In this document: piece after piece, positions 7,716-17,571 of the stretch
How the letters are laid out: each line of letters begins with the position of its first letter
Numbering within the stretch: position 1 is the first letter of the stretch
Assembly (NCBI RefSeq): GCF_014640675.1
Contig: NZ_BMHK01000008.1
Span: 85,700-149,699 of the forward strand
Reading direction: 5' to 3'
Source of the DNA: Novosphingobium endophyticum
GTDB taxonomy: Bacteria > Pseudomonadota > Alphaproteobacteria > Sphingomonadales > Sphingomonadaceae
Length of the DNA: 64,000 nucleotides
Position numbers and translations under genes: made by a program
Notes under the pieces: model-generated
Seen by the model: only the letters and a program-made list of their open reading frames with translations
Databases searched by the model: none
Told to the model about the DNA's origin: nothing

Positions 7716-8285
7716 TCAATCCTCGGCTTCTTCATGGGCCTGAAGATCGACCGGTGTCACGGGCTGAATCGTCGAGACGGCATGCTTGTAGGCCAGTTGC
7801 ACGTAACCTTCGCGTTCAAGCAGCATGCAGAACAGGTCGTACGCAGCCACCCTGCCCTGCAGCATCACGCCGTTGATGAGGAACATGGTCACCTGCACAC
7901 CGGCACTGCGAATGCTTGAGAGGAACACATCCTGCAGCAGCCGGGTCTTCTTCGTCGATTCGACACCGGGCGCAAACTGCGCGGCGTCCACCGGCGTCGA
8001 AGGCATGATCGTGGAGATCGCGTGCTTGTAGACGAGCTGCGACTGACCGTCGCGGCGCAACAAAATGGAGAAATTGTCAAACCACGTGACGATGCCCTGC
8101 AACTTCACGCCCTTGACGAGAAACATGGTAACCGGCGTCTTGTTCTTGCGGAGCAGATTGAGGAACTGATCCTGCAAATTCTGCCCTTTCCCCGCCGAAG
8201 TGCCGGCGCTGACCGCTGGCTTTTCCGCCTCGGGCGCGGGGGGCGGTGTGGGTTTCGATCGCACCGAAAGCGTTCGACCAGCCAT
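7716..8285 (-). CDS. hfq: Tandem (two-domain) RNA chaperone Hfq
   Basis: The 189-aa product contains two Sm/Hfq domains instead of one. A 34-residue Pro/Ala-rich leader is followed by domain 1 (about 35-100), a short linker (101-112) and domain 2 (113-180). Both domains keep LQD, the VTMFL strand, KLQG or MLQG, and the Sm2 motif YKHA[IV]STI (86-93 and 166-173). Domain 1 keeps the distal-face Lys31 equivalent (Lys61) and the rim pair Arg46-Lys47. In domain 2 the Lys31 equivalent is Met141 and the rim has only Arg126-Ser127. Hfq pairs small RNAs with mRNAs. Three tandem chains could build a six-domain ring. AGGAG precedes the ATG. Confidence 0.95.
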   Translation of the reverse strand: MAGRTLSVRSKPTPPPAPEAEKPAVSAGTSAGKGQNLQDQFLNLLRKNKTPVTMFLVKGVKLQGIVTWFDNFSILLRRDGQSQLVYKHAISTIMPSTPVDAAQFAPGVESTKKTRLLQDVFLSSIRSAGVQVTMFLINGVMLQGRVAAYDLFCMLLEREGYVQLAYKHAVSTIQPVTPVDLQAHEEAED

Positions 8286-8417
8286 GCGTTTCTCCTATTT
8301 TTGGCGGCCGGCAAAGCCAACCGCGATCTGGCATCCGCAGCTTCGGATGCCGTTGTCGAATCGAAATCTACCCATTTGCTGCAGTGCAGTAAATGCGAAA
8401 AGAATATGTCCGGATGA

Positions 8418-9815
8418 TTACCCCTGTTCCTCGCTTTCGTTCTCGCCTTCGCGCCGGTCCGACATGCCAAGCAGCTTGAGCTTGCGGTGGAGCGCCGAGC
8501 GTTCCATGCCGATGAACGACGCAGTCTTGGAAATGTTGCCGGAAAACCGCCGGATCTGGACGCGGAGATACTCTCTCTCGAAGCTTTCGCGCGCTTCACG
8601 CAGTGGGGCGCTCATCATGACGGTGATGCCGTTGTCGCCATTGGGGCGATTGTTCAGGATTTCCGGCGGCAGCATGTCGGCCTCGATCGTCTCCAGCTTG
8701 TCGCGGGGCGCCATGATAACGGTGCGTTCAACGACATTGCGCAACTGGCGCACGTTTCCGGGCCATTCGTAGGCCTGTAGCGCGGTCATGGCCTCGCCGC
8801 TGATTCGCGGCGGCTGTACGCCCTGCTCGCTGGCATAGCGGGCGAAGAAGTGATCGACGAGCGCGGGAATGTCGTCGCGACGTTCGCGCAAGGCCGGGAT
8901 CGAGATCGGAACGACGTTCAGGCGATAGAACAGGTCCTCGCGGAAACGTCGTTCGGCAATCTCCGTTTCGAGATCGCGTGACGTCGACGAGACCACGCGC
9001 ACGTCGACCCGAATCTGCCGGGTCCCCCCCACGCGCACGAATGCCTGATCGGTCAGGACGCGCAGGATTCGCGCCTGGGTCGAGAGCGGCATGTCGGACA
9101 CTTCATCGAAATAGAGCGTGCCGCCATCGGCCATCTCCAGCAGGCCCGGCCTCACGAGCGCGCCATCGGCCTCTTCTCCGAACAGTTCCTGCTCGAAGCG
9201 CTCCGGCGTGATCCGCGCGGAATTGACGCTGACGAAGGCGCTTCCCGCGCGCGGACTCCACGCGTGGAGCAGGCGGGCCGCGACTTCCTTGCCCGATCCG
9301 GCGGGGCCGGAAATGAGCAGACGACTACCTGTGTTGGCGATGCGCTTGAGCGTCGCGCGGACCTGATTGATCGCGCCGCTCGACCCGGTGAACTCCTCGC
9401 CTATCGAGTAGTCCTGCCTGAGCTGCGCGTTTTCCCGGCGCAGGCGCTCGGTTTCGGTGGCGCGCCCGACGAGGTGAAGCAGTTTCTCGGCCTCAAACGG
9501 CTTTTCGATGAAATCGACGGCCCCCCGGCTGATCGCGGCGACCGCCGTGTCGATATTCCCGTGGCCCGAAAAGATGATGACTGGCAGTTCCGGCTCACGC
9601 GACTTGATCGCGTCGAGCACTTCCAGGCCGTCCATCGGGCTGCCGTGAAGCCATACGTCGAGCAGAACCAGCGATGGGCGCCGCGTGTCGATCGCGGCAA
9701 GCGCATCCTCGCTCCCGGCGGCGGTGCGGCATTCATACCCTTCGTCGCTCAGGACGCCTGCAACCAGTTCGCGAATGTCGCGCTCGTCATCGACGATCAG
9801 GATTTCGAGGGCCAT
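8418..9815 (-). CDS. ntrX: Nitrogen regulation response regulator NtrX
   Basis: The 465-aa regulator has a receiver domain (IVDDERDIR, phospho-acceptor Asp in LVLLDVWLHG, switch Thr/Ser in IIFSGHG, Lys in FIEKPFE), an AAA+ domain (Walker A GPAGSGKE, Walker B TLYFDEVSDMP, arginine finger region FREDLFYRLNVVPI) and a C-terminal Fis-type HTH (NISKTASFIGMERSALHRK). The GAFTGA sigma-54 contact loop is absent: at its place the sequence reads LFGEEADGALVRPG. NtrX is the partner of NtrY, which is encoded 49 bases upstream; family roles include redox, nitrogen and envelope control. Confidence 0.95.
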   Translation of the reverse strand: MALEILIVDDERDIRELVAGVLSDEGYECRTAAGSEDALAAIDTRRPSLVLLDVWLHGSPMDGLEVLDAIKSREPELPVIIFSGHGNIDTAVAAISRGAVDFIEKPFEAEKLLHLVGRATETERLRRENAQLRQDYSIGEEFTGSSGAINQVRATLKRIANTGSRLLISGPAGSGKEVAARLLHAWSPRAGSAFVSVNSARITPERFEQELFGEEADGALVRPGLLEMADGGTLYFDEVSDMPLSTQARILRVLTDQAFVRVGGTRQIRVDVRVVSSTSRDLETEIAERRFREDLFYRLNVVPISIPALRERRDDIPALVDHFFARYASEQGVQPPRISGEAMTALQAYEWPGNVRQLRNVVERTVIMAPRDKLETIEADMLPPEILNNRPNGDNGITVMMSAPLREARESFEREYLRVQIRRFSGNISKTASFIGMERSALHRKLKLLGMSDRREGENESEEQG

Positions 9816-9864
9816 GGTCAGTTCTTCTTCGTGTTCGTGAATTCGAGGGGAAGGTCATGCGACA

Positions 9865-12087
9865 TCATTCAGCAGCCTCCGGTTTTCGCCGTTGCGCCAG
9901 CGGATCGGTCGAGAAACGCATCGAAACCGTCGTGCCGCCGCCTTCGGCCGGCATGAACAGCATCTCGCCGCCATGTTCCTCGACGATCTTGTTCACGATA
10001 GCGAGGCCCAGTCCTGTGCCCTTCTCGCGCGTTGTCACGTAAGGTTCGATGATCCGTTCGCCGTCCTGGGGCAGGCCGATGCCGTTGTCGGTCACTTGGA
10101 CGAGGATCGATTCCGGCTCGCCGGAGACGGTGACGCGGATCGTGCCGCGATAATCTTCGCCGCTGTCCTTCGCCTTCGCCTCGACTGCCTCGACCGCGTT
10201 CTTGAGAACATTGGTCATGGCCTGACCGAATTGATGGCGATCGCAATCGATCATGCCGATATCGGGCTCGCTTCCGAACACGAAATCGATGTCTGGCCGC
10301 GCCACTTCCTGAAGGAACAGCGCCTGGCGCGTCAGGGCGACAGGGTCTTCGACGCGGAACAGCGGCTTTGGCAAGCGCGCGAAAGAAGAGAATTCGTCCA
10401 CCATCTTCCTGAGGTCGCCCACCTGGCGGATGATCGTACGGGTCAGGTCCTCGAACAGCTCGGGGTTGTCGACGATCTGCTTGCGATAGCGGCGGCTGAG
10501 GCGCTCGGTCGCGAGCTGGATCGGGGTGAGCGGATTCTTGATTTCATGCGCAATGCGCCGGGCCACATCGGACCATGCCGCCGTGCGCTGGTCGAGAAGC
10601 TGGCGCGTGATGTCCTCGAAGGTGATGACGTAACCGGTGGCGTCGCGGCTCGTCTTTACGGCAAGCGTCAGGAGCTCGCCGTTACGGCTGTACTGGACAA
10701 TGCCCGCAGGGACGCCCTGCTCCACCAGATCCGACAACGACGGCGCGAGCCGGGCGAGCGTCATGTCCTCGGGGACACCCTCTTCCCGATCGGTCAGCAG
10801 TTTCAGCGCGGTGCTGTTCATCAGCAGGATCCGCCCCGATTCGTCGAGCGAGATGATGCCCGAAGTGACCGATTCAAGGACCGCTTCGATGAACACGCTG
10901 CGTTCGTGGAGCTGCCGGTTGGCACCCAGCAACGCCTGCGTCTGCTTTTCGATCTGCGCGGTCATGCGGTTGAAGGCGCGGTTCAGCAGGCCGATCTCGT
11001 CCGCGCCGGTACGGCCCTCGACCCGCAGAGCGAAATTGCCGCTGCCCACCCGCCGCGCGGCGTCGACCAGTTCGTATAGCGGTTTCACCTGACGGTCCGC
11101 GAAGCGCAGAGCGAACCAGACCGCGAGCCCCACCAGCGCCAGCGATGCCACAAACAAGGCGACATTGAAGCGCAGTTGCAGAACACGAGCGCGGTTCGTC
11201 AGCACTTCATAGGCCTGGACGATGTTTTCCGCATGCTGCCCCTGGCTCAGCGAAACCAGATCGTTGCTGCGGGCCGCATAGAGATAGACGCCAGCGTCAC
11301 GTTCGATCGGCACGACCGCCACGATCTTGTTGGGGTTCGAGGTAACGACCATCGGCTCGCCCTGATCGAGGCGCTTCAGGACTTCCTCTCCGATCCGCTT
11401 GTCTTCGGTGCTTCCTTCCGGATCGACAATGATCGGCGTTCGTTGTCTGCCGTCGCCGCCGATCTGGATGATGGCGGAAAGGCTGAGGTTCCGGCGATAG
11501 ACCTGATCCGCGTAGAACGCCTGGAACTCCGGACTGGCGATCGGGTACTCGCTGAGCATGGTGCGGGTATCCTCGGCCATGGCGACCGATTCGTAGCCAA
11601 CATCGCGCTGCGTCTGCTCGTAATACCCCCGCGCGAGCTTGTTCGCGTTTTCCAGCAGTCCGCGCGAGCTGTCAGAAAACCAGAACTCGACGCCCGACTG
11701 GAACAGCCAGGAGGCAAAGACCACGACCAGCAGCGTCGGGACGGCCGAGATCAGTGAGAAGATGAAAACCAGGCGCACGTGCATGCGCCCTGTTCCGCCG
11801 ATGTTCTCGGCGCCCCGCCGCAAGGCCATCCGCCTGCCGAGCAGCACGAGAATCGCCATTGCGGGCACGAGCGTGCCAATCAGCAATGTCGCCGTGAGAT
11901 TGGACGGCAGCAGTTGGCCCTTGTCGGCGCCGTGGTTGAGCGCCACCCATGTCGCCGCCGTCATGAGCAGGAATGCCACGACCGACAGGACTTCCACGAC
12001 GGCAAAGAAATTCGCCCGCCGCGCAGCAACCTGCATACGACGCCACCAGCGTGGCCATGTGCGTTTCCGTGCTGCCCGTTCGTACAT
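9865..12087 (-). CDS. ntrY: Sensor histidine kinase NtrY
   Basis: The 740-aa membrane kinase has N-terminal hydrophobic helices around residues 28-48, 64-84 and 105-130, a periplasmic sensing region, another helix near 310-330, a HAMP segment (ADRQVKPLYELVDAARRVG), a PAS-like domain (FIEAVLESVTSGIISLDESG), a HisKA box with the phospho-His in [17 protein letters not shown], and a HATPase domain with N box NVLKNAVEAVE and G boxes DNGIGLP and GTGLGLAI. It pairs with NtrX. It follows ntrC after a 73-base gap that holds a 15-bp direct repeat. Confidence 0.95.
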   Translation of the reverse strand: MYERAARKRTWPRWWRRMQVAARRANFFAVVEVLSVVAFLLMTAATWVALNHGADKGQLLPSNLTATLLIGTLVPAMAILVLLGRRMALRRGAENIGGTGRMHVRLVFIFSLISAVPTLLVVVFASWLFQSGVEFWFSDSSRGLLENANKLARGYYEQTQRDVGYESVAMAEDTRTMLSEYPIASPEFQAFYADQVYRRNLSLSAIIQIGGDGRQRTPIIVDPEGSTEDKRIGEEVLKRLDQGEPMVVTSNPNKIVAVVPIERDAGVYLYAARSNDLVSLSQGQHAENIVQAYEVLTNRARVLQLRFNVALFVASLALVGLAVWFALRFADRQVKPLYELVDAARRVGSGNFALRVEGRTGADEIGLLNRAFNRMTAQIEKQTQALLGANRQLHERSVFIEAVLESVTSGIISLDESGRILLMNSTALKLLTDREEGVPEDMTLARLAPSLSDLVEQGVPAGIVQYSRNGELLTLAVKTSRDATGYVITFEDITRQLLDQRTAAWSDVARRIAHEIKNPLTPIQLATERLSRRYRKQIVDNPELFEDLTRTIIRQVGDLRKMVDEFSSFARLPKPLFRVEDPVALTRQALFLQEVARPDIDFVFGSEPDIGMIDCDRHQFGQAMTNVLKNAVEAVEAKAKDSGEDYRGTIRVTVSGEPESILVQVTDNGIGLPQDGERIIEPYVTTREKGTGLGLAIVNKIVEEHGGEMLFMPAEGGGTTVSMRFSTDPLAQRRKPEAAE

Positions 12088-12088
12088 C

Positions 12089-12125
12089 GTTGCGTTGTTA
12101 CAACACCGCTGTTGCGCTGTTGCAA
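12089..12125. repeat. Two imperfect 15-bp direct repeats, 22-bp period, between ntrC and ntrY
   Basis: GTTGCGTTGTTACAA (12089-12103) recurs as GTTGCGCTGTTGCAA (12111-12125) with two mismatches. The 22-bp spacing puts both copies on the same helix face. The element sits in the only sizeable gap between ntrC and ntrY, ending 1 base before the ntrY start codon, so it could be an operator for a separate ntrYX transcript or could mask the ntrY ribosome site. Confidence 0.45.
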
Positions 12126-12160
12126 GACCTTTCCGTCAAATGCGCCTCATGGGCGAACAA

Positions 12161-13576
12161 TCATGAACGGCGGGCAAATTCCTCGGGGTCCAGCGACAGT
12201 TCGCTGAGCCGTTTGCGCAGCGTATTGCGATTGATCCCGAGAGCCTGGGCGGCACGCAACTGGTTTCCGCCGGTTTGCGCGAGCACCGCGGCGAACAGCG
12301 GGCGCTCGAAGGCCGCCATGGCGGTGGCGTAGATGGTTCCGCTCGCCGGCCTCTCGTCCGAAAGCCATTGCGATATGGCTCCGGCGATGTCTCCCCCTGC
12401 CCGGCCGCCGCCCTCCAGTCCCTGCCGATCCGAAGCCAGCAGCGGCAGCACGCTCTCCGCATCGATGGCGTCCTCGCGGGCCAGCAGGGCAAGGCGGTAG
12501 ATGAAGTTCTTGAGCTCGCGCACGTTCCCGCGCCACGGCTGACGCCGCAGCAGATCGGTGGCCTCCTGGGTAAGCTGTCGCCGTGGGAGGCCCTCGTTTA
12601 CGGCGTGCTGAAGAAAATGACGTGCCAGCGCATCGATATCCTCAGGCCGGTCGCGCAGCGGCGGCATATGGATCGGTACGACGTTGAGTCGGTAATAGAG
12701 ATCCTCGCGAAACCGGCCTGCGGCGATCTCCGGTTCGAGATCCTTGTTCGTCGCCGCGATGATGCGGACGTCGAGCAGGATTTCGTCACGCCCCCCCACC
12801 CGCCGGATCCGGCCCGATTGCAGCGCCCGCAGCAGGCGGGTCTGCGCCTGCTGAGGCATGTCGCCGATCTCGTCGAGGAACAGTGTGCCGCCGGCCGCCT
12901 GTTCGAATTTGCCCACGTGCCGCGCCACCGCCCCGGTGAAAGCGCCCTTCTCGTGACCGAACAGCTCGCTTTCGATAAGCTCCGCAGGAATCGCCGCCGT
13001 GTTGACGGCGATGAACGGGCCTGTCCGGCGGTTGCCCAGCTGATGGATCGCCTCGGCCACGAGTTCCTTGCCCGTGCCCGACTCGCCGAGGATCAGGACG
13101 GTCAGATCATTGCGCATGACCCGCGTAATCATGCGAAACACCGACTGCATCGCCGGGCTGCGGCCAACGAGCGGCAAGCCGTCGCCCATCGGCTCTTCAC
13201 CGTTCGGCACGTGCCCCTGCCCGCCCCCGGCAGCCTGCCTCACGGTGCGTGCGAGTTCGTCAATGTCGAAAGGCTTGGGGAAATACTCGAAGGCGCCCGT
13301 GTCCGTCGCGCGGACTGCCGTATCCAGCGTGTTCTGCGCGGACAGGATCAATACCGGCATGTCAGGCCGCAGCGAATGGACCCGGCCGATCGTCTCGATG
13401 CCGTCGCCATCGGGCAGCATGACATCCGTGACCATCGCCTGGAACGACTGTTCGGAAAGCAGCCGGTCGCGTTCTTCGATCGTCTGGCAGTGCGTCACTT
13501 CGAAGCCCTCCGATTCGAGGGCTGCCGTAATGACGATGGCGATGGACATATCGTCCTCGACGAGCAGAACGCTCAT
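12161..13576 (-). CDS. ntrC: Nitrogen regulation response regulator NtrC
   Basis: The 471-aa sigma-54 activator starts MSVLLVEDD at the ATG overlapping the ntrB stop; an ATG 15 bases upstream lies inside ntrB. Receiver domain: phospho-acceptor Asp in MVTDVMLPDGDG and Lys in YFPKPFDID. AAA+ domain: Walker A GESGTGKE, an intact GAFTGA loop (HEKGAFTGAVARH), Walker B GGTLFLDEIGDMP. C-terminal Fis-type HTH: NQLRAAQALGINRNTLRKRL. Phosphorylated NtrC activates nitrogen-assimilation promoters. The intact GAFTGA contrasts with NtrX in the same cluster. Confidence 0.96.
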   Translation of the reverse strand: MSVLLVEDDMSIAIVITAALESEGFEVTHCQTIEERDRLLSEQSFQAMVTDVMLPDGDGIETIGRVHSLRPDMPVLILSAQNTLDTAVRATDTGAFEYFPKPFDIDELARTVRQAAGGGQGHVPNGEEPMGDGLPLVGRSPAMQSVFRMITRVMRNDLTVLILGESGTGKELVAEAIHQLGNRRTGPFIAVNTAAIPAELIESELFGHEKGAFTGAVARHVGKFEQAAGGTLFLDEIGDMPQQAQTRLLRALQSGRIRRVGGRDEILLDVRIIAATNKDLEPEIAAGRFREDLYYRLNVVPIHMPPLRDRPEDIDALARHFLQHAVNEGLPRRQLTQEATDLLRRQPWRGNVRELKNFIYRLALLAREDAIDAESVLPLLASDRQGLEGGGRAGGDIAGAISQWLSDERPASGTIYATAMAAFERPLFAAVLAQTGGNQLRAAQALGINRNTLRKRLSELSLDPEEFARRS

Positions 13577-14700
13577 GCGCCCGGTCTCCATTTCAAGAGC
13601 TTCTTCCGCGTTTCGCGGGCCAGCGGCAGATGGACACGGAAATGCGTGAGCTTGAGCTCCTCGTCCCGTTCATGGGTGATCCGGCCGTTCATGTCGCGCA
13701 CCAGCTTGCGGACCAGCGGCAGGCCGAGCCCCTGGCCCGCCTTCTTGGTCGTCACGAATGGCTCGAAGATGTGTTCGCGCATGCCGGCGTCCACGCCGGG
13801 GCCATTGTCGGTAACGCGCAGTTCGACCGGGAGGCGTACGGGCCTGCCCGAGTCGGTGGTATGAAGCTGAAGACCGCTGGCGAAACGCGTGCGGATCGTC
13901 ACTTTCGGCGATTCCGCGTCACTGCTCGCTTCCATCGCGTTGGACACGAGGTTGATGATCACCTGAACCAGTCCGTCGGGACTGCCGAGGACCGGAGGAA
14001 GCGAGGGATCGAACTCCTCGACTATCCTGACCGGCTGCGGACGTTCGCCCGCTGCCGCCTCGATCACGTCGATGGCGCGGCGCGCGGCCTCGTGCAGGTT
14101 GCAGGGCTCTACCGGAGGGGCCGTCCGTCGGCTGAGCTTCTGCATCTGCTCGATGAGGTTGGCGATGCGATCCACTTCCGATGTGATCAGGTTGGTCAGG
14201 GCGCGGTCCTTTTCCTCGACCTTGCGCGCCAGAAGCTGCGCGGCGCCGCGGATCCCCGCCAGCGGATTCTTGATCTCATGCGCCATGATCTCGGGCCCGC
14301 GCAGGAAGGCATTGTCGGCCACGCCGGAATCGTCGCCAAGCGCGTCGGCTGCGCTGTTGTCGTGAATGGTGAGCACCTGCCATCCCAGGGTATCGGCCAC
14401 CGGTGCCACGTTGATGTCGATACGCCTGGCCCCCTTGCCTTTCAGCGCTACTATGACCTCACGCGCCGAAACCGGCGTCTCGTAGTCATTCAATCGTTCA
14501 AGAAGGCGCGGGTCCGGCACGGACATCACCTCGCCCAGACGGCTGCCGACAAGGCGGCGCAGGGACTGGCCGAAGAACTGCTCCGCCGCCGGATTGACCG
14601 AGGCGATACGCAGGCCGGGCTCCAGCAGGACAACCGCGTGGGGCAGGCTGGCTAGCAACCGGCTGGCTTCAGGCAGAGCCGTCCGGCTGAGCAGGCTCAT
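13573..14700 (-). CDS. ntrB: Nitrogen regulation sensor kinase/phosphatase NtrB
   Basis: The 375-aa soluble histidine kinase has an N-terminal PAS domain ([23 protein letters not shown]), given here by its core [15 protein letters not shown], a HisKA box with the phospho-His in [19 protein letters not shown], and a HATPase domain with [17 protein letters not shown] and GQGLGLPLV. No transmembrane helix is visible, as expected for a kinase controlled by PII protein. It phosphorylates or dephosphorylates NtrC. It overlaps dusB upstream and ntrC downstream by ATGA junctions. Confidence 0.96.
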   Translation of the reverse strand: MSLLSRTALPEASRLLASLPHAVVLLEPGLRIASVNPAAEQFFGQSLRRLVGSRLGEVMSVPDPRLLERLNDYETPVSAREVIVALKGKGARRIDINVAPVADTLGWQVLTIHDNSAADALGDDSGVADNAFLRGPEIMAHEIKNPLAGIRGAAQLLARKVEEKDRALTNLITSEVDRIANLIEQMQKLSRRTAPPVEPCNLHEAARRAIDVIEAAAGERPQPVRIVEEFDPSLPPVLGSPDGLVQVIINLVSNAMEASSDAESPKVTIRTRFASGLQLHTTDSGRPVRLPVELRVTDNGPGVDAGMREHIFEPFVTTKKAGQGLGLPLVRKLVRDMNGRITHERDEELKLTHFRVHLPLARETRKKLLKWRPGA

Positions 14701-15713
14701 GCCGCCTGGCGCTCCCGGTAGGGGCCGTAGAACTGAGCCAGCGCCCGCAGGACCTCATCGGGATCGTCGATGAAATTGGCCCGGTTGCGGAACTCGGCCG
14801 AACCCGGCAGCCCCTTCACGTACCAGCCCAGGTGCTTGCGGGCCATCTTCACGCCGGTATCCCGGCCGTAGTGCGACATCATCGCCTCGTAATGCTCGAC
14901 GATGATCTCGTACTGCTGGCTGACGGATGGCTCGGGCATGCGGCCGCCACCGCGCCACCACTGCATGACCTGGGCGAGAATCCAGGGTTTGCCGTATGCG
15001 CCGCGCCCGATCATCAGACCATCAGCGCCGGACTGTTCCAGCGCCCTCGCCGCATCCTCGATGCCGCAGATGTCGCCATTGACGATGACGGGAATCGACA
15101 CCGCGTCCTTGACCTTGCGCACGAAGGCCCAGTCAGCCTCGCCCTTGTACATCTGGTTACGGGTGCGCCCGTGGACGGTGATCATCCGAGCGCCGATATC
15201 CTCGGCGATGCGCGCCATCTCCGGAGCGTTCAGGCTGTCATGGCACCAGCCCATGCGCATCTTGACAGTGACCGGCACCTTGACCGCCTTGACGGTCGCC
15301 TCGATCAGCCTTGTTGCCAGCGGAACGTCGCGCATCAGCGCCGAGCCCGCATCGCCGTTGACGACCTTGCGCACGGGGCACCCCATGTTGATGTCGATGA
15401 TCGCTGCGCCCCGGTCCTCGACCAGCTTGGCGGCCTCTGCCATCTGGTCAGGCTCGCAGCCGACGAGTTGCATAGAGACCGGATCCTCGATCTGATCCCA
15501 CATCGCCTTCTGGATCGACACGCGCGTCTCGCGGATCGCCGCCGGACTGGCGATCATCTCCGTCACGTTGAGCCCCGAACCAAAACCGCGCACCATCCTG
15601 CGGAACGGCAGGTCGGACACGCCCGTCATCGGCGCGAGCACGACCGGACAATCGATCGTCACCGGACCGACGTGGATGGGCTTTAGCGCCGGAGGAGCGG
15701 GCAACTGGGTCAT
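14697..15713 (-). CDS. dusB: tRNA-dihydrouridine synthase B (NifR3)
   Basis: The 338-aa flavoenzyme reduces uridine to dihydrouridine in the tRNA D-loop. The FMN-binding N-terminus [16 protein letters not shown] is clear, the catalytic Cys lies in [17 protein letters not shown] and [13 protein letters not shown] follow, and VNGDI and [11 protein letters not shown] close the barrel. The start at 15713 ([11 protein letters not shown]) fits the family; the longer frame runs into the divergent ispDF region. In alphaproteobacteria this gene, once called nifR3, heads the ntrBC operon, exactly as here. Confidence 0.96.
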   Translation of the reverse strand: MTQLPAPPALKPIHVGPVTIDCPVVLAPMTGVSDLPFRRMVRGFGSGLNVTEMIASPAAIRETRVSIQKAMWDQIEDPVSMQLVGCEPDQMAEAAKLVEDRGAAIIDINMGCPVRKVVNGDAGSALMRDVPLATRLIEATVKAVKVPVTVKMRMGWCHDSLNAPEMARIAEDIGARMITVHGRTRNQMYKGEADWAFVRKVKDAVSIPVIVNGDICGIEDAARALEQSGADGLMIGRGAYGKPWILAQVMQWWRGGGRMPEPSVSQQYEIIVEHYEAMMSHYGRDTGVKMARKHLGWYVKGLPGSAEFRNRANFIDDPDEVLRALAQFYGPYRERQAA

Positions 15714-15726
15714 CAAGTCTATAACA

Positions 15727-15745
15727 CTGCCTAAAAAACAGGCAG
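15727..15745. promoter_or_regulatory. Inverted repeat in the dusB/ispDF divergent promoter region
   Basis: CTGCCT (15727-15732) and AGGCAG (15740-15745) flank a 7-base A-rich spacer. The 80-base gap between the divergent dusB and ispDF start codons contains nothing else distinctive. On the minus strand it would form a small hairpin in the dusB leader with a T-rich loop; as DNA it could be an operator. Confidence 0.35.
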
Positions 15746-15793
15746 CGCATAGTGGATTGCCCTCTTCACGGCAAGCGATTACCGGCAAGCTCA

Positions 15794-16993
15794 ATGTCGC
15801 AGGAGACGCCCCCCGACTCCGATCACGGTACGGACGCCCGCAGAATCGCTGCCGTCGTGGTCGCGGCGGGCAAAGGACTGCGCGCCGGCCAGGGCGTGCC
15901 CAAGCAGTTCGCAGCATGGCGGGGCAAGCCTGTCGTGCGCCATTCGGCCGAGGCGCTTGCGGCGGCCGGCATTGGCCCCATCCTGGTCGTGATCCCGCGG
16001 GATTGCGAGGAACTGGCGCAGACTGCCCTCGATGGCGTTCCCGGTGTCCGGCTGATCGGTGGCGGCGAGACACGCCAGGAATCGGTACGCCTGGGGTTGG
16101 AGGCCCTTGCCGCCGATGCTCCCGATCTGGTGTTGATCCACGACGCCGCCAGGCCGCTTTTGTCCGGCGCTGTCATCGCGCGAATCCGCGATGCCCTGAA
16201 ACATTCGAAAGGCGTAATCCCGGTCCTGTCCGTAGTGGACAGCCTGACCCATGTGTCCGACAATCATGTCTCCGACAATACCGTCGGTCCGATCATGGGC
16301 GCACCGGCCGACCGCGCGCAGTTGCGCCGTGTCCAGACGCCGCAGGCCTTCCACTATGCCGAGATCCTCGCGGCCCATCGCGCGTGGGAGGGCCCTGCCC
16401 TTGCGGGAGACGACGCGAAGGTGGCGCAGGCATGGGGCATGGAGATCGCGCTCGTCGAAGGAGATGAAGCGTTGCACAAGCTGACGTTCGCGTCCGACTT
16501 CAACGCGCCGGCCCCGGCCGTCCGGGTGGGGACAGGCTATGATGTCCACCGCCTGACAGAAGGCGGGGAACTTTGGCTTTGCGGGATCAGGATCGAGCAC
16601 ACGCACGGTCTCTCGGGGCACAGCGATGCCGACGTCGCAATCCACGCTCTCGTCGATGCGATGCTCGGCGCGATCGGCGCGGGAGACATCGGACAGCACT
16701 TTCCGCCGAGCGACCCTCAATGGCGTGGGGCCTCTTCGGACCGCTTTCTGTCCCACGCCGGTACGCTGGTGGCGCAGGCGGGCTATGCCCTTGGCAATGC
16801 GGATATCACCATCATATGTGAATCACCGAAGATCGGCCCCCATCGCGAGGCGATGCGGGCGCGATTGGCGGAAATCCTCGGCGTCGATCCCACCACGATC
16901 AGCGTCAAGGCAACGACGACCGAGAAGCTGGGCTTCACCGGCCGCAGCGAGGGGATTGCCGCCCAGGCGGCGGTTGTCCTGATCCGGACATGA
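15794..16993 (+). CDS. ispDF: Bifunctional IspDF (MEP cytidylyltransferase / MEcPP synthase)
   Basis: The 399-aa fusion carries two non-consecutive steps of the MEP isoprenoid pathway. The N-terminal IspD half (about 15-235) has [24 protein letters not shown] and [13 protein letters not shown]. The C-terminal IspF half (about 240-399) has [19 protein letters not shown] with the zinc ligands, [17 protein letters not shown], and [13 protein letters not shown]. IspDF fusions are typical of alphaproteobacteria. The ATG at 15794 was chosen; an in-frame start at 15752 has no better support. The gene is divergent from dusB. Confidence 0.97.
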   Translation: MSQETPPDSDHGTDARRIAAVVVAAGKGLRAGQGVPKQFAAWRGKPVVRHSAEALAAAGIGPILVVIPRDCEELAQTALDGVPGVRLIGGGETRQESVRLGLEALAADAPDLVLIHDAARPLLSGAVIARIRDALKHSKGVIPVLSVVDSLTHVSDNHVSDNTVGPIMGAPADRAQLRRVQTPQAFHYAEILAAHRAWEGPALAGDDAKVAQAWGMEIALVEGDEALHKLTFASDFNAPAPAVRVGTGYDVHRLTEGGELWLCGIRIEHTHGLSGHSDADVAIHALVDAMLGAIGAGDIGQHFPPSDPQWRGASSDRFLSHAGTLVAQAGYALGNADITIICESPKIGPHREAMRARLAEILGVDPTTISVKATTTEKLGFTGRSEGIAAQAAVVLIRT

Positions 16994-17003
16994 AGGGTCA
17001 ACC

Positions 17004-17570
17004 ATGAAACGAACATTGCGTGCCGCCGCCGCCCTGACCGCCTCACTGCTGGCGGTTGTTCCGCAGGTCGCGTCGGCCGCGCAGCCGGCGTGTCTCAGCA
17101 AGACAGAGGCGCGCTCGCTCCTCGTCTACGCCCTGCCCCAGGTCATCGACGGGACGCGCAAGCGGTGCGAGGCGGTTCTGCCGGACAACTCCTATCTGCG
17201 GCGGCACGGCAGCGGACTGGCCGCGCGTTACGGCGCGCAGAAGGCCCGTTACTGGCCGGAAGCCAAGGCGGCGTTTCTCAAGCTCGGCAACGCCAGCGAC
17301 CCGCAATTGGGCCAGTTCGCCCGCAATCTTCCCGACGAATCGATGCAGCCGCTGATCGATCTCACCGTCGAAGGCATGGTTTCCCAGAGCATCCGCCCAG
17401 AGACCTGCGAGGAAATCGACCTCGCGATCGACCTTCTTTCACCGCTTCCACCCGAAAACACCGCCGGCCTGATCGCGCTGTTCATCGAGATCGGATCCGA
17501 AACGGGCAAACGCGCCCGGACTTCCGACAAGCAGGCGAGCCTAGGCGGCTTTGCCATCTGCGAGGACTGA
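17004..17570 (+). CDS. Exported hypothetical protein
   Basis: The 188-aa product begins with a typical signal peptide: MKRTLR, a hydrophobic core, and a cleavage site near ASA-AQPAC at about residues 25-27. The mature part has three cysteines (Cys30 and those in KRCEAV and PETCEE) plus one at AICED, so disulfides are possible. It has no domain I recognise. It starts 10 bases after ispDF and ends 1 base before pncC, so it is cotranscribed with them. The probable location is the periplasm; the role is unknown. Confidence 0.8.
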   Translation: MKRTLRAAAALTASLLAVVPQVASAAQPACLSKTEARSLLVYALPQVIDGTRKRCEAVLPDNSYLRRHGSGLAARYGAQKARYWPEAKAAFLKLGNASDPQLGQFARNLPDESMQPLIDLTVEGMVSQSIRPETCEEIDLAIDLLSPLPPENTAGLIALFIEIGSETGKRARTSDKQASLGGFAICED

Positions 17571-17571
17571 C

